From IMG/VR virus record IMGVR_UViG_3300037346_000668, positions 1 to 64,000 of that record: a stretch of DNA of 64,000 bases. One strand, written 5' to 3'. The translations under genes were made by a program, and so were the position numbers. This document shows, one piece after another, positions 7,667 to 17,177 of this stretch; the first letter of the stretch is position 1; each line of letters begins with the position of its first letter. This DNA is from a virus. Below the pieces are notes generated by a model. It was not told where the DNA came from, made no database searches, and was given only the letters and a program-made list of their open reading frames with translations.

Positions 7667-9070
7667 TTAAAATTCTTCATTTTCTTCCACTTTTGTTTCC
7701 TCGAATTCTTCGTCACCGACCTGAAATATTTCTATTCCATCATCATGCTGTGTTTCAAATAAACTATTTTGTATTTTCTTCGATGCGCCGTCTCCTAACT
7801 TTTCAACCTCAATCGATGCTTTATTATACACTTTCTCTTGTATAGATATGGTCTTCTTAACTTTTTCTATCTCTTTTTTTATAGAGTCGATGGCATTTTT
7901 GGTTTCCTTGATATATTCAGGTGAGAGCTTAACTATCTCTATTCTCTGCAACCTCGGGGATATCCAGCTTGAAAAATCGGAGAGAAATTTGATAATCTCG
8001 TCATTCTTTCTTTTTTTCTCTATCATAAAATTAAGAAATAGAAATTTAGCTTCTAGAAATTCTAATTCCTTTAAATTGTCATCATTGTCTCTAACCAGTC
8101 TTTTAAGCTTTACTAATTCTAAATGCTGCTTGAAATGATCAAGGTATTCTCTAACAGATCCAAATTCCATAACATTACCATCCCTCACGAATATAACATC
8201 CTCTTTAACGATGATCTTGGTAAGTTTAGAAATATGATCCGCAATATAAATAAATGATTCTGGTGTTACGTTACCTTTTATCTGAACAGCTAATTCACAT
8301 TTACTTTGTGATTTATTCTCTATTCTATAATCATATCCGGATCTCTCCAATTTAGACTCCAGCTTATTAATAAAGCTATCATATCTCATCACCGGAGGGA
8401 GGTCGAATATTCTTATTATTTTTCTGTTTGGATCTACCTCTAAACCGCTCTCTAAAAGCCATGAATTATCCTCATTCATATATTTGCTTATCTTTCCACT
8501 AAAGTCCTTAAAATACGGCTTTAAAAGCTTCGTAGAGCCCTGCAAATATTCAACAACGTCCTCGAACTTTCTGGGAAGTATATTACTTCTATAGCCAACA
8601 GCTATACCAACTATATGTGTAAGTAAACCAACAGGGACTTCAACATGGATCCAATTATGTCCACCCTCCTCATTCTTCTCGTTGAGATCGGAATTTTTTG
8701 TTATAATGTCACGTATTTTTGAGTTTATCTTAACAGCGGTATATCTAGGTGCTGATGGGGAAGGGTTCACTGGAGATCCAAAAAAACCATCTCCCTCGAG
8801 TATTCCGTACGAACAGCCGAACGGCCTTGCCAATTTAGAAATAGCTCCTGCAAGAGATGAATCGCCATGATGATATAAACCGGTTTTTATTACCTCACCA
8901 ACAAGACCAACGGTCTTACTGAATCTGCTTGGGGAATTTTCCAATATCAGTCTCTGTACCGGTGTTAATGAATCATAAAAGTTGGGTATACCCCTGCTCT
9001 GTAAAACATAAAGAGCATAGGACCTATACTGGGTGTTTATCTGATCCGTGATGGTTAAATGCTTGTTCAT
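7667..9070 (-). CDS. type II topoisomerase cleavage subunit (gp52-like)
   Basis: A 467-residue GyrA/ParC-type subunit, close in length to T4 gp52. It carries the active-site tyrosine in SAPRYTAVK (Tyr110), preceded by YHHGDSSLAGAI and ARPFGCSYGI typical of the winged-helix cleavage domain. The C-terminal third is a coiled coil rich in Lys and Glu, followed by an acidic tail. It would pair with the ATPase subunit at 12126-13910. No gyrase-type DNA-wrapping domain is present, so it should relax rather than supercoil. Confidence 0.9.
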   Translation of the reverse strand: MNKHLTITDQINTQYRSYALYVLQSRGIPNFYDSLTPVQRLILENSPSRFSKTVGLVGEVIKTGLYHHGDSSLAGAISKLARPFGCSYGILEGDGFFGSPVNPSPSAPRYTAVKINSKIRDIITKNSDLNEKNEEGGHNWIHVEVPVGLLTHIVGIAVGYRSNILPRKFEDVVEYLQGSTKLLKPYFKDFSGKISKYMNEDNSWLLESGLEVDPNRKIIRIFDLPPVMRYDSFINKLESKLERSGYDYRIENKSQSKCELAVQIKGNVTPESFIYIADHISKLTKIIVKEDVIFVRDGNVMEFGSVREYLDHFKQHLELVKLKRLVRDNDDNLKELEFLEAKFLFLNFMIEKKRKNDEIIKFLSDFSSWISPRLQRIEIVKLSPEYIKETKNAIDSIKKEIEKVKKTISIQEKVYNKASIEVEKLGDGASKKIQNSLFETQHDDGIEIFQVGDEEFEETKVEENEEF

Positions 9071-9126
9071 TTAAGTATTTTATTATTTTATGTTCATTTT
9101 TGATATTGTTTCTTAAGTTTTTGATA

Positions 9127-9468
9127 TTATTGAGAATCTTTATTATTGTTTAAAATAACAGTATTTCTACTATGGAGAAATACTACAAAGGATTCAATCA
9201 TAACACCGCCTGAACTTTGAACAAACGGGAATATAAAATAATTAACCCATAGAGGAAGTCCAAAAAATTGATTAAGCTCACCATTATAGTTTATGACACC
9301 AAAAATTAAAAAACCAACCCAGAAGCCAAGGCACCTAACGCATGTCATTAGCTTAGATAGCTTTGGTGTTTTTACTAATAGATAGTTTCTGATAGGATCC
9401 AGGATGTCGGAATTTACAATAGTTGATGTTATACACCATCCGACAAATATTATTAAGAGTATATTCAT
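9127..9468 (-). CDS. small integral membrane protein, DUF1360-like
   Basis: A 113-residue protein with an N-terminal hydrophobic segment ([18 protein letters not shown]), a central CVRCLGFWVGFLIFG segment and a third hydrophobic stretch (WVNYFIFPFV). The CxxCLGFWVG signature resembles DUF1360 membrane proteins, which are common in phages. Its start overlaps the DnaJ stop as TAATG, so translation is probably coupled. Function unknown. Confidence 0.6.
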   Translation of the reverse strand: MNILLIIFVGWCITSTIVNSDILDPIRNYLLVKTPKLSKLMTCVRCLGFWVGFLIFGVINYNGELNQFFGLPLWVNYFIFPFVQSSGGVMIESFVVFLHSRNTVILNNNKDSQ

Positions 9469-10502
9469 TATGAAAAGTATTCGAGAGCATTTATTTGCTC
9501 TTCCGTTAATTCAGTTGGTATTTTTATATTGGCTTTAACTAGTATGTCTCCATTTCCAAATCCATTAAATTCAGGTATTCCCTTACCAGGTAATCTAAAT
9601 ATCTTACCAGCTGAAGTTCCTGCAGGTATCCTTATTCTATATGCGGATCCCCTCAAATTTGTTAGTTCTATTTCTGTTCCTAAGCAAGCATCCTTGAATG
9701 ATATGTTTGCCTCATGAACCAGATTATTCCCATCCCTGGTATATGTTGAATGAACATATTCATTAATATTGACTATAAGATCACCAGGATTGCATGGGGA
9801 TTTAACCCAATCTCCCTTTCCTATAACCATATACGAAACCCCGGATATAGATCCTTTTGGTATATTTATATCCATTTCTTCCTCTCTTCTGATAGTTCCA
9901 TCGCCATAGCAAACCGGACATTTGACCTCAGCAATTTTTCCACTGCCTGTACATTTAAAACAATCCTCAACAACAGACATATCGCCAAAAGCATGTCTTA
10001 CTGTCCTGGTTTTTTTACCAAGCCCGTGACATTCGTCACAATCCTTGGAGTGTCCAAATTCTGCGCCTGACCCACTACAATCAATACATTGTGCTGCCCT
10101 ATTTACTTTAACTTTCTTTGCTACCCCAGTCATCATCTCCTCCAAGGTAATAGTAACATAAACATTTATATTATTACCTTTTCTTATTGTCTGATTTGGT
10201 ACATTTCCTCTACCTGGGCTCCAAAAGTTTCCGAAGTCAGCATTCTGGAATGGATTTCCCTGGTTTGTTCCTCCCCAGTTAAAACTTCCGCTGAATACAT
10301 TTGGATTATCATATTTTTCTCTCTTCTTCTGATCTGAAAGTGTCTCATATGCCTCGTTTATCTCCTTGAATTTTCCTTCCAGTATCGGATCGTTACCTGT
10401 CTTATCCGGATGATACTGGACAGCTAATTTCCTATATGCTTTCTTTATCTCTTCCGGTGTTGCATTTTTTGACACACCTAGAGTTTTATAGTGATCCGCC
10501 AT
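9468..10502 (-). CDS. DnaJ/Hsp40 co-chaperone (type I)
   Basis: A 344-residue, complete type I J-protein. The J-domain is at 1-65 with HPD at 31-33. It is followed by a Gly/Phe-rich linker and four CxxCxGxG zinc repeats ([32 protein letters not shown]), then the substrate-binding C-terminal domain. It should stimulate the host DnaK ATPase and hold unfolded clients. T4 encodes a different folding helper (gp31), so this may serve phage capsid or tail folding or replication. The start overlaps the upstream gene by 17 bp. Confidence 0.93.
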   Translation of the reverse strand: MADHYKTLGVSKNATPEEIKKAYRKLAVQYHPDKTGNDPILEGKFKEINEAYETLSDQKKREKYDNPNVFSGSFNWGGTNQGNPFQNADFGNFWSPGRGNVPNQTIRKGNNINVYVTITLEEMMTGVAKKVKVNRAAQCIDCSGSGAEFGHSKDCDECHGLGKKTRTVRHAFGDMSVVEDCFKCTGSGKIAEVKCPVCYGDGTIRREEEMDINIPKGSISGVSYMVIGKGDWVKSPCNPGDLIVNINEYVHSTYTRDGNNLVHEANISFKDACLGTEIELTNLRGSAYRIRIPAGTSAGKIFRLPGKGIPEFNGFGNGDILVKANIKIPTELTEEQINALEYFS

Positions 10503-10839
10503 TATTCAAAGTTGATTTAAAAATATCCTTTATTTTTATTGAGGCCTCACCCGGATCAATAGCTCCACGAGTTCTTAATTTATTTCTAAGAGGTAAAGAA
10601 AGATTTTTTATTTCCATACAAGTTTCATATTTTTCTATACCTTCCCAATATTTTAGCATCCTATTTATAAACAAATCTATTTGTTCATCATTATCAAAAA
10701 CATATACAAGATCATCAGATCTCTCTCTCAGGGAATTAAGAAATATGTCCTGTATGCATCTTTCAATATGTTTTTTTAATATACTATGCTGTGGGTGTGT
10801 GGGTAATCCACTCATTCCAGATCCATTGAGACTAATCAT
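10486..10839 (-). CDS. hypothetical protein, 117 aa
   Basis: Unrecognised soluble protein, mixed charge, probably helical. Overlaps the DnaJ start by 17 bp and the upstream small gene by 8 bp, so all are in one tight operon. Confidence 0.65.
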   Translation of the reverse strand: MISLNGSGMSGLPTHPQHSILKKHIERCIQDIFLNSLRERSDDLVYVFDNDEQIDLFINRMLKYWEGIEKYETCMEIKNLSLPLRNKLRTRGAIDPGEASIKIKDIFKSTLNNGGSL

Positions 10840-11065
10840 TTTTCTCTTCGTGTAATTTTTCTTTTATCGTGGTGAAGAAATCAAAATCTGCTAAAAATAG
10901 GAAATCTGATACTAATACATCAACTTTAGCCTTCCCGAAAATTTCAACTAAATATCCATATTTAACTTCACCGTCTATAAGCTTATCTAGGCTATATTTT
11001 ATATCCGGGTTTTTTATATTGTCAGATAATGAATCTTCAAATTCTTCTACTACATTATTATTCAT
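10832..11065 (-). CDS. hypothetical acidic protein, 77 aa
   Basis: A small acidic protein (MNNNVVEEFEDSLSDN...) with no recognisable motif. First gene of the short operon leading to DnaJ and the membrane protein. A 79-bp A/T-rich spacer separates it from the UvdE gene. Confidence 0.6.
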   Translation of the reverse strand: MNNNVVEEFEDSLSDNIKNPDIKYSLDKLIDGEVKYGYLVEIFGKAKVDVLVSDFLFLADFDFFTTIKEKLHEEKND

Positions 11066-11144
11066 TCTATATTAATTATGATTTAATATTATACACTGAT
11101 ATATTCTATGGTTTCATTATTAATATTTTTGACACCAATCTTCA

Positions 11145-12077
11145 TCAATCACATATTAACCCAGATTTAATATCATTAATATATTTTAGAAGTGCTTTCT
11201 CCTTCATCTTTACTTCAAATTCTATAGAAAAATCAAGACCATAAGTTTTAGGTCCTCTCCAGATCCAATCAGAGTGAGCAACCTCCTTCACTGATGAATC
11301 CTCAAATAATTTTTTAGAATCGGAATAATGTGTTATTGCAGGTATTCCATCGGGCCATGTGGACAGGCAAACCTCAAGTGATTCTTTCTCGCTTAACTTG
11401 GGTGGATTACATTCATTGTGAAGATAATCGAAAGTGACAGGTATACAGATTTTTTGATAAACCATAGAATATAGATCAAGCGAGGTATATTGTGATTTTT
11501 TATCATCAACCTCCACAACTAATCTACTCTTAACAGATTCTGGTAACAAAAAGAAATTTTCACAGAATCTATTTGCTGCGGTTTCTTTATCTGGTTTTGT
11601 CGTGTTGATGTGTATATTTATTGGATAATAAACGGATCTATCTAATCCCATCATATCCATTATCTCTCCGTGCTGCGATAATTCCTTTATTGCCTTAACG
11701 ACAACATCGGGTCTCTCCGATGCAAGAACTCCATATGGGGAAGGGTGGAATGTTATTCTCTGATCAACAGATTTAGCAAAATCACCACACTCCTTAAGTA
11801 TCTCGCATATCTCTGCATAATCATTAAGATCCGATATTTCATACTCGGAGCACCAAGGGAAAATATCACTTGACATTCTGTACATCTTTATAGAATTAGA
11901 TTCGTTCCATTCTAGTATCGTTTTAAGATCCTTAACATTTTGTAAAGAAAGTTCAGAAACATAATTAAGTCCCCTCTCAAGAAATGTTTTCTTAACCATT
12001 CCCCTATTCGTAGTGACCTTATTCTTACCCTCAGAAAGAGTCATGTTGATGCAGCAGTAACCTAATTTTCTATCCAT
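11145..12077 (-). CDS. uvsE: UV damage endonuclease (UvdE/UvsE family)
   Basis: A 310-residue TIM-barrel nuclease. It begins KLGYCCINMTL, as UvdE proteins do. ITFHPSPYGVLAS, YYPINIHIN, LVVEVDD, TFDYLHNECNP and HYSDSKK supply the His/Glu/Asp metal ligands in the family order. UvdE nicks 5' of UV photoproducts and some abasic sites to start excision repair. It replaces the role that DenV has in T4. It is a single gene with spacers on both sides. Confidence 0.88.
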   Translation of the reverse strand: MDRKLGYCCINMTLSEGKNKVTTNRGMVKKTFLERGLNYVSELSLQNVKDLKTILEWNESNSIKMYRMSSDIFPWCSEYEISDLNDYAEICEILKECGDFAKSVDQRITFHPSPYGVLASERPDVVVKAIKELSQHGEIMDMMGLDRSVYYPINIHINTTKPDKETAANRFCENFFLLPESVKSRLVVEVDDKKSQYTSLDLYSMVYQKICIPVTFDYLHNECNPPKLSEKESLEVCLSTWPDGIPAITHYSDSKKLFEDSSVKEVAHSDWIWRGPKTYGLDFSIEFEVKMKEKALLKYINDIKSGLICD

Positions 12078-12125
12078 GTTATTTTTTATGCAAATATAAA
12101 ATATTTATTCGAGATTAAAAAATAA

Positions 12126-13910
12126 TTACATTGAACTTAGCCACTTTTTTCTCTCGCTTGCCAATTTACCAAATGCCATCTCTAAATGCTTTTTAGTTCC
12201 AGGATCTTCACGAAGTACTGTTACCCTCCTATTAGACATAACGTGATCCCAGTCTTCCAATGATAATGAACCGAGACCCTTAAGATACCTAACATTATTT
12301 TTGTCGCCTTTAGCTTTCTTAAATTCATCCATTGAGTAGTAATATTTTTTAACTCTATCGCCCACAGTAACTAAAGGGGTATCAAGAAAATGGATTCTAT
12401 TCTGTTTTATCATCCAAGGGAACCAGGTATAAAAAAGATTTATCAGAAGGGATGTGATATGTGCTCCGTCGGGATCCTGATCAGTAGCAATAACGACCTT
12501 CTCAAAGGGGCATGTTAAATTTTGTCCCTCCGGATCCAGATTTAATATTTGCATAAGTTCTAATATCTCTCTATTATCGGATAGATCAGAAAGACTCCTT
12601 GCATTTTTAATTTTTCCCTTCAGTGCATAAACACCATCCTTTTTAGGATCCCTCTTCTGTAATATAGATCCCATCGCGCTTAATCCCTCGACTATAAATA
12701 GATTCTCCGCTCTCATGGCTGTTGGTGGAAAATATTTATTAGAATTCTTTATTCTAATTCCTTTCTTCTCCTTTCTTATTTTTTTTAATTCTGACTCTTT
12801 TCTTCTATCATCTACCGACTTCTTAATTTTTTTATAAACATCGCTCTTAAAGAATTTATTGAGGACTGAATCAAAATGTCTCATTATAGTAGGCTCCACC
12901 TCCTCCCTTTTGGAAACAAATTTAGTTTTATTCTGATCACCAAATCTAACTATACTAGGAGACATATTTAGAATAATAAGGGTATCATAAAAGTGATGTC
13001 CTAGTGTATCATCAAGCTCTATGTTTATTTTGTCTTGTATAATTTTCTGATGTATCCCCGTACAAATGGCACTATTAACGAAAGAGAAAGTCCCGGATTC
13101 TGGTCTTTTCTCCCATATTAGTATTTCGCCAATGTTTGCTTTTGCTGACCAATCAGGATTAAGTCCAGATTGTATAGTTTCACTTTTGCCATTCCATATA
13201 AATTCTATTTTAAGAGATGCAGTTTTTTCCTCAGTTTCGAGAACTCTCTTCTTTAAACAAAGATATGATATTATTGTTGAATAATCCCATTTCGAATTGT
13301 CAAAGACCAATGAATTTGGTATAAATGAAACTCTAGTCCCAGTTTTTGTTCCCCTCTTCTTTGTAGTTATTGTTGGTTTATTGGACTTAAAAGAAATCCA
13401 TGTTTGTAAATAGGTCTCAGATGGATTCGTAGTTTCAATCTCAAACTTGTTTGAAAGTGCATTAACTAAAGAAACACCCATACCATTTGTACCAACTATA
13501 GATTCAGCTATATCATCATTATCGAAATTAGATCCGGCTCTAAGCATGGATACCGCGGTCTCAATATTAGTAAGCTTACTCTTCTTGTTTATGGTTGATC
13601 CGTTAGTGAATCCATCACCAGTATCTGTTATAGAAACAAGATTTTCTTTACTATCAACTTCAACTATTATGGTCTTCATCGGCGTAGACATCCTTTTCGC
13701 TTCGTCTACTGAATTTGCAAACACCTCATCGAACAATTTATACATTCCTATAGAATGTTCCTTATTCACAGCCTTAATGAAGCCATCACCGATTATTGGC
13801 AATGTCTCCTCACTCTTCTTTACTGATCCAACATACATAGTTGGTCTTTTTATGATGTGCTCAAAATCAGTAAGTACCTCTATGGTTTTATTGACCTTCT
13901 TATTATCCAT
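12126..13910 (-). CDS. type II topoisomerase ATPase subunit (gp39/gp60-like)
   Basis: A 594-residue GyrB/ParE-type subunit. The GHKL ATPase domain shows ELFANSVDEA-like FDEVFANSVDEA, TDTGDGF and GTNGMGVSLVNALS. The TOPRIM domain shows FIVEGLSAMGSI and ATDQDPDGAHI. The gene is whole, unlike T4 where the equivalent is split into 39 and 60. Partner of the gp52-like subunit at 7667-9070. An intrinsic terminator lies upstream, so it has its own promoter in the 13911-13963 region. Confidence 0.92.
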   Translation of the reverse strand: MDNKKVNKTIEVLTDFEHIIKRPTMYVGSVKKSEETLPIIGDGFIKAVNKEHSIGMYKLFDEVFANSVDEAKRMSTPMKTIIVEVDSKENLVSITDTGDGFTNGSTINKKSKLTNIETAVSMLRAGSNFDNDDIAESIVGTNGMGVSLVNALSNKFEIETTNPSETYLQTWISFKSNKPTITTKKRGTKTGTRVSFIPNSLVFDNSKWDYSTIISYLCLKKRVLETEEKTASLKIEFIWNGKSETIQSGLNPDWSAKANIGEILIWEKRPESGTFSFVNSAICTGIHQKIIQDKINIELDDTLGHHFYDTLIILNMSPSIVRFGDQNKTKFVSKREEVEPTIMRHFDSVLNKFFKSDVYKKIKKSVDDRRKESELKKIRKEKKGIRIKNSNKYFPPTAMRAENLFIVEGLSAMGSILQKRDPKKDGVYALKGKIKNARSLSDLSDNREILELMQILNLDPEGQNLTCPFEKVVIATDQDPDGAHITSLLINLFYTWFPWMIKQNRIHFLDTPLVTVGDRVKKYYYSMDEFKKAKGDKNNVRYLKGLGSLSLEDWDHVMSNRRVTVLREDPGTKKHLEMAFGKLASERKKWLSSM

Positions 13911-13963
13911 ATTTAATTTTTATGTTTATTATTATATGCTCTTTCAAAAATTAATTTCAATAA

Positions 13964-13992
13964 AAAACCCTCAATGTTTAATTGAGGGTTTT
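13964..13992. terminator. intrinsic terminator (usable in both directions)
   Basis: Perfect 12-bp arms AAAACCCTCAAT / ATTGAGGGTTTT with a 5-nt loop. It follows the stop of the minus-strand gene at 14010 and insulates the topoisomerase ATPase gene. The A-run and T-run flanks allow function on either strand. Confidence 0.88.
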
Positions 13993-14009
13993 AATTTATA
14001 TGTTTTATA

Positions 14010-14543
14010 TTAAGAATAAAATACTTCTTCTATTTGTCTAGGTTCAATAAATGTAGAAAAATAAGCAACTGACTCAGGTGTTGCAAAAGCTTCTTTTTTC
14101 TTGGAAACGGGAAGACCTATGATAAAATCAACGCCATCCAGATTGGTAATACCAGTAACTATATACTCGCTATCTATGAAAAGATTTCTACCTTCACCAC
14201 CATAGATATTATCCCCAGGAGCTACATCAGCAGCTTCTACTCTGCTTCCTCTTATGCTATGTTGCTCTTTTTCTATTCTTTTTCTTTCGATATCAAGCGT
14301 ATCAAGAACATGTTGAGGAGCTTTTTTCCCCTGCATCGGAAGATCAACAGTCATTGTTATTTCCTGGACCTGGCCAGTTTTTTGCTGATCTAAAAGGTCG
14401 CTTATATAAGAGAATATTTTTGTAGTAGATACCTCATCCTCCGGTTCAGCAGAAGGGCTCCTTCTAAAATCATCCATATTATAGACAGGAACTCCAGATT
14501 CGTTCAAACCCTCATAGGATTCAAATTCTAAAAGATGTTTCAT
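14010..14543 (-). CDS. hypothetical protein with capsid-targeting-type N-terminus, 177 aa
   Basis: Unknown function. It begins MKHLLEFESYEGLNES, one of the shared N-terminal peptides; a T4-type cut would fall after Glu15. The rest is soluble, with a helical middle and a beta-rich C-terminal part. It is a single-gene transcription unit, with a GATATATA motif 17 nt upstream and a strong terminator directly downstream. Probably a late, virion-internal protein by inference. Confidence 0.75.
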   Translation of the reverse strand: MKHLLEFESYEGLNESGVPVYNMDDFRRSPSAEPEDEVSTTKIFSYISDLLDQQKTGQVQEITMTVDLPMQGKKAPQHVLDTLDIERKRIEKEQHSIRGSRVEAADVAPGDNIYGGEGRNLFIDSEYIVTGITNLDGVDFIIGLPVSKKKEAFATPESVAYFSTFIEPRQIEEVFYS

Positions 14544-14560
14544 TTATTAAATTTTTATTC

Positions 14561-14568
14561 TATATATC
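14561..14568 (-). promoter_or_regulatory. GATATATA motif
   Basis: Minus-strand octamer ending 17 nt before the start codon of the 177-residue protein at 14010. Candidate late promoter. Confidence 0.45.
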
Positions 14569-14577
14569 CGATAAAGA

Positions 14578-15837
14578 TTACTTTCTTTTATTCTTATCTG
14601 TCCCCATTTTAGCTAGCTGCGATTGCTTTGCTTTTTCCTGTGCACCTTTCTTATAGAAGTCCATGTTCTTAAGAAGTCTATTTTGTTCATCGCTAGGTAA
14701 GCTCTCGAAGAAAGGGGCGTTCAAGATAGCATTGGTTTTTTCCATAGCTATTTCTGGATTTCCTATATAATGTGCTGCTAGTGAATATTCATCCAATAAT
14801 CTCCATTGCCATATCTCAGCCTCTATGAACAGTATATCCTGAGTACCTCTGGTTTTTATTGCTATATCACCATATGAAAAAGCAATCAGATGCCTTTTCT
14901 GCTCCCTATATTTTCTCATTGTATGAAAAACAGCTTCAAGTCTTGATGGTCTATATTCCCATGCTCTAGAATAAAGCTCAGTAACCTCCGATATAGGTGC
15001 TCCTAATCTTTCCTTCATCTTAGCAATCATATACATGGAGTAATAAACTTCCTCCTCCCATCCACCCATTGCAATTCTTTTACCATAGGCTTCTATCGAT
15101 TTTTCAAGCTGGTTTGAATCCCTATAACTCTGAGCAAGATAGAACATATATCTTTCATTACCTGGTTCCTTCAAAAGTGCTTCCTCCAGGATCTTAGCAT
15201 CATTCGAATATTTTTCCTCCAATGAATCCGCTCTCTTAAGTGGAGAGATGTCAGCTATAACAAAGGAATTTGGAACAGGAGCTTGAAAAATTTGCTCCTT
15301 CTCTTCGTCCAAATGTAGGAATTCGTGTAATACCCCCTTATAAACCCAATTCTGTTCAGATTTAACGATCTGTGCCCTGTGATATTGAAGATTATTCAGT
15401 TTGTATAATATCTGATAACAATCTGGTCCTTTATCTAATCCAGCAAAAGGATTGATATTAGGATTCTCAGGGACAAAAGTGTCATCCGCATCTATAATCC
15501 ATCTATAATCACACTTTCCTTTAGCAAGATTTAAACTTTCGGTTCTATTAACCTCAAAATTTACCCAAGGTCTCTCGTGTAATTCGCCAGGAATGCCTAG
15601 GGATTCCATTGTTTTATTTATCACACTAATTGTGTTATCTGTAGATCCAGTATCTACTATTACCCAATATTTAATATACGGAGCAACAGCTCTAATACAT
15701 CTTTCCATTGTGTCCTCTTCGTCCTTAACGATCATAACCAAACAAAGATCTATCATCTGAACGTTATTAGGAACAGGTCTAGCAACATTAATTGGAGCTG
15801 CAACCTTTTTTTGTTTCTTTTTATTCTTAATACTCAT
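14578..15837 (-). CDS. family 2 glycosyltransferase with TPR-like C-terminus
   Basis: A 419-residue protein. After a basic N-terminal tail, residues 30-210 form a GT2 domain: LCLVMIVKDEEDTMERCI, VIVDTGSTDNT and the metal-binding WIIDADDTF. The C-terminal half has helical repeats around EEALLKEPGNERYMFYLAQS, like the TPR region of SunS-type and related glycosyltransferases that often modify proteins. In a phage it could glycosylate virion proteins or host surface components. The substrate is unknown. Confidence 0.85.
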   Translation of the reverse strand: MSIKNKKKQKKVAAPINVARPVPNNVQMIDLCLVMIVKDEEDTMERCIRAVAPYIKYWVIVDTGSTDNTISVINKTMESLGIPGELHERPWVNFEVNRTESLNLAKGKCDYRWIIDADDTFVPENPNINPFAGLDKGPDCYQILYKLNNLQYHRAQIVKSEQNWVYKGVLHEFLHLDEEKEQIFQAPVPNSFVIADISPLKRADSLEEKYSNDAKILEEALLKEPGNERYMFYLAQSYRDSNQLEKSIEAYGKRIAMGGWEEEVYYSMYMIAKMKERLGAPISEVTELYSRAWEYRPSRLEAVFHTMRKYREQKRHLIAFSYGDIAIKTRGTQDILFIEAEIWQWRLLDEYSLAAHYIGNPEIAMEKTNAILNAPFFESLPSDEQNRLLKNMDFYKKGAQEKAKQSQLAKMGTDKNKRK

Positions 15838-15854
15838 TTAAAACTTTTTAAATA

Positions 15855-16508
15855 TTATAGTTTAGTTACTAGTTTTGCTCCTCTTTTTTTAGAGATTTTT
15901 ATGCATTCAACCTCGCCCACAAGATCAAAGATTATCGATGCCTTATATTTATCATCAAGTTCCCTTGTTATTCCTCTTTTATTTCTGGATATATTTATTA
16001 GTGGTATTTCATACTTATTAAAAATTCCATCCTCGAATATCCATACCTTTATATTGAAATACTTATTCTCATATAATGAGTAATCGATCGGACCAATTTT
16101 TGGCGATATTCTACACTCAAATATATGCTTACCCTTAAAATTAAATTCAAGGAATATTAAATTATCATCATAAGGCGATGATAATATATTTCTACCAAAA
16201 TTAACACAATAGACCATTTTTTTAGCATCAAGCTCTAGAACTTTATACTCTAATTCATTGCTGGTTAGTATCGAATTTATATGGACAGGTATAGAATCAC
16301 TCTCACAATATAATCCTAAAAAACAATTCAATTCACCGGAATCAAATTTTTTCTGATTCCTAACCTCTATTTCACCATCTTTGGATAACATTAAAGAAAA
16401 ATAATCCAGGGAATCATGGAGTAGATTCCTCTGGATTATTTCTATATTTTTCTGTTGTGTTACTTTTTCCTTTATTGATTTTACAAAGTCCTCACTAGAT
16501 TTTTTCAT
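15855..16508 (-). CDS. hypothetical protein, 217 aa
   Basis: Unrecognised. A helical N-terminal 50 residues precede a beta-rich remainder. The start overlaps the adenylate kinase stop by 14 bp, so it is co-transcribed and probably translationally coupled to that gene. No signal peptide or membrane segment. Confidence 0.65.
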   Translation of the reverse strand: MKKSSEDFVKSIKEKVTQQKNIEIIQRNLLHDSLDYFSLMLSKDGEIEVRNQKKFDSGELNCFLGLYCESDSIPVHINSILTSNELEYKVLELDAKKMVYCVNFGRNILSSPYDDNLIFLEFNFKGKHIFECRISPKIGPIDYSLYENKYFNIKVWIFEDGIFNKYEIPLINISRNKRGITRELDDKYKASIIFDLVGEVECIKISKKRGAKLVTKL

Positions 16509-17163
16509 CTTTTTTCTTTTTAACTTCTTTAAGCCCGAGTTTTTTTACTATCGCTTTAAGAACCCCTTCCATCCCCAGATCGGCATCAATTTTTATTAAT
16601 TTTCTGCTTTTCTTATAAAAATCAACTAATGGAAACGTTTTCTCGTTATATTCAGCGAATCTTTTATCTATAACCTCATCACTAGCATCATCCTTTCTAC
16701 CTTCCTTCTTAGCTCTATTTCTTATTCTTTCCTTTGCTTTCTCTTCAGGAAGATCCATAAATATTGCGTGATTTAGACCAAGGCCAAGTTTGCCGAGTAG
16801 GGAATCCAATTTTCTAGCTTGTTTTATTGTTCTTGGATATCCGTCAAATATTATACCCTTATTAAGATCCAATTTTTTCATCTCTTTTCTTAACATCTTA
16901 AGCATCATAACATCAGATATGAATTTTCCTTCCTCTATAATCTTTTTTAAATCAGGATCGTCGGATTTTCTGATTAAATCTCCAGTAGAGATATGATTTA
17001 TACCAAATTTATCATTTAATTGTTTTGATAATGTTCCCTTACCAGATCCGGGTGCTCCTAGCATCACCAGAACATCACCTTGTGAATCTGGTAGCTCTCT
17101 TTCATTTAAAAATTCATCAAATTTTTTAATGACATCATCAGTAAACAGCTTCTTATTATTCAT
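16495..17163 (-). CDS. adk: adenylate/nucleoside monophosphate kinase with N-terminal targeting-type extension
   Basis: A 222-residue kinase. The P-loop GAPGSGKGT begins near residue 36, followed by STGDLIR, FDGYPRT and a short LID region (RAKKEGRKDD). It converts AMP or another NMP plus ATP to diphosphates and fits beside the ribonucleotide reductase genes. Unusually, about 29 residues precede the kinase fold, including FDEFLNEREL, the F-x-x-F-L-N-E pattern of the putative capsid-targeting peptides. The kinase may therefore be packaged, or the peptide has another role. The downstream gene overlaps by 14 bp. Confidence 0.88.
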   Translation of the reverse strand: MNNKKLFTDDVIKKFDEFLNERELPDSQGDVLVMLGAPGSGKGTLSKQLNDKFGINHISTGDLIRKSDDPDLKKIIEEGKFISDVMMLKMLRKEMKKLDLNKGIIFDGYPRTIKQARKLDSLLGKLGLGLNHAIFMDLPEEKAKERIRNRAKKEGRKDDASDEVIDKRFAEYNEKTFPLVDFYKKSRKLIKIDADLGMEGVLKAIVKKLGLKEVKKKKDEKI

Positions 17164-17177
17164 TATATCTTATTTTT

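Noticed and set aside
10436-10855. 139-codon plus-strand open frame
   Set aside because: Antisense to two coherent minus-strand genes in a tight operon; no recognisable motifs.
13447-14013. 188-codon plus-strand open frame
   Set aside because: It lies antisense to the topoisomerase ATPase gene, runs across the terminator and has the hydrophobic composition of a reverse-frame shadow.
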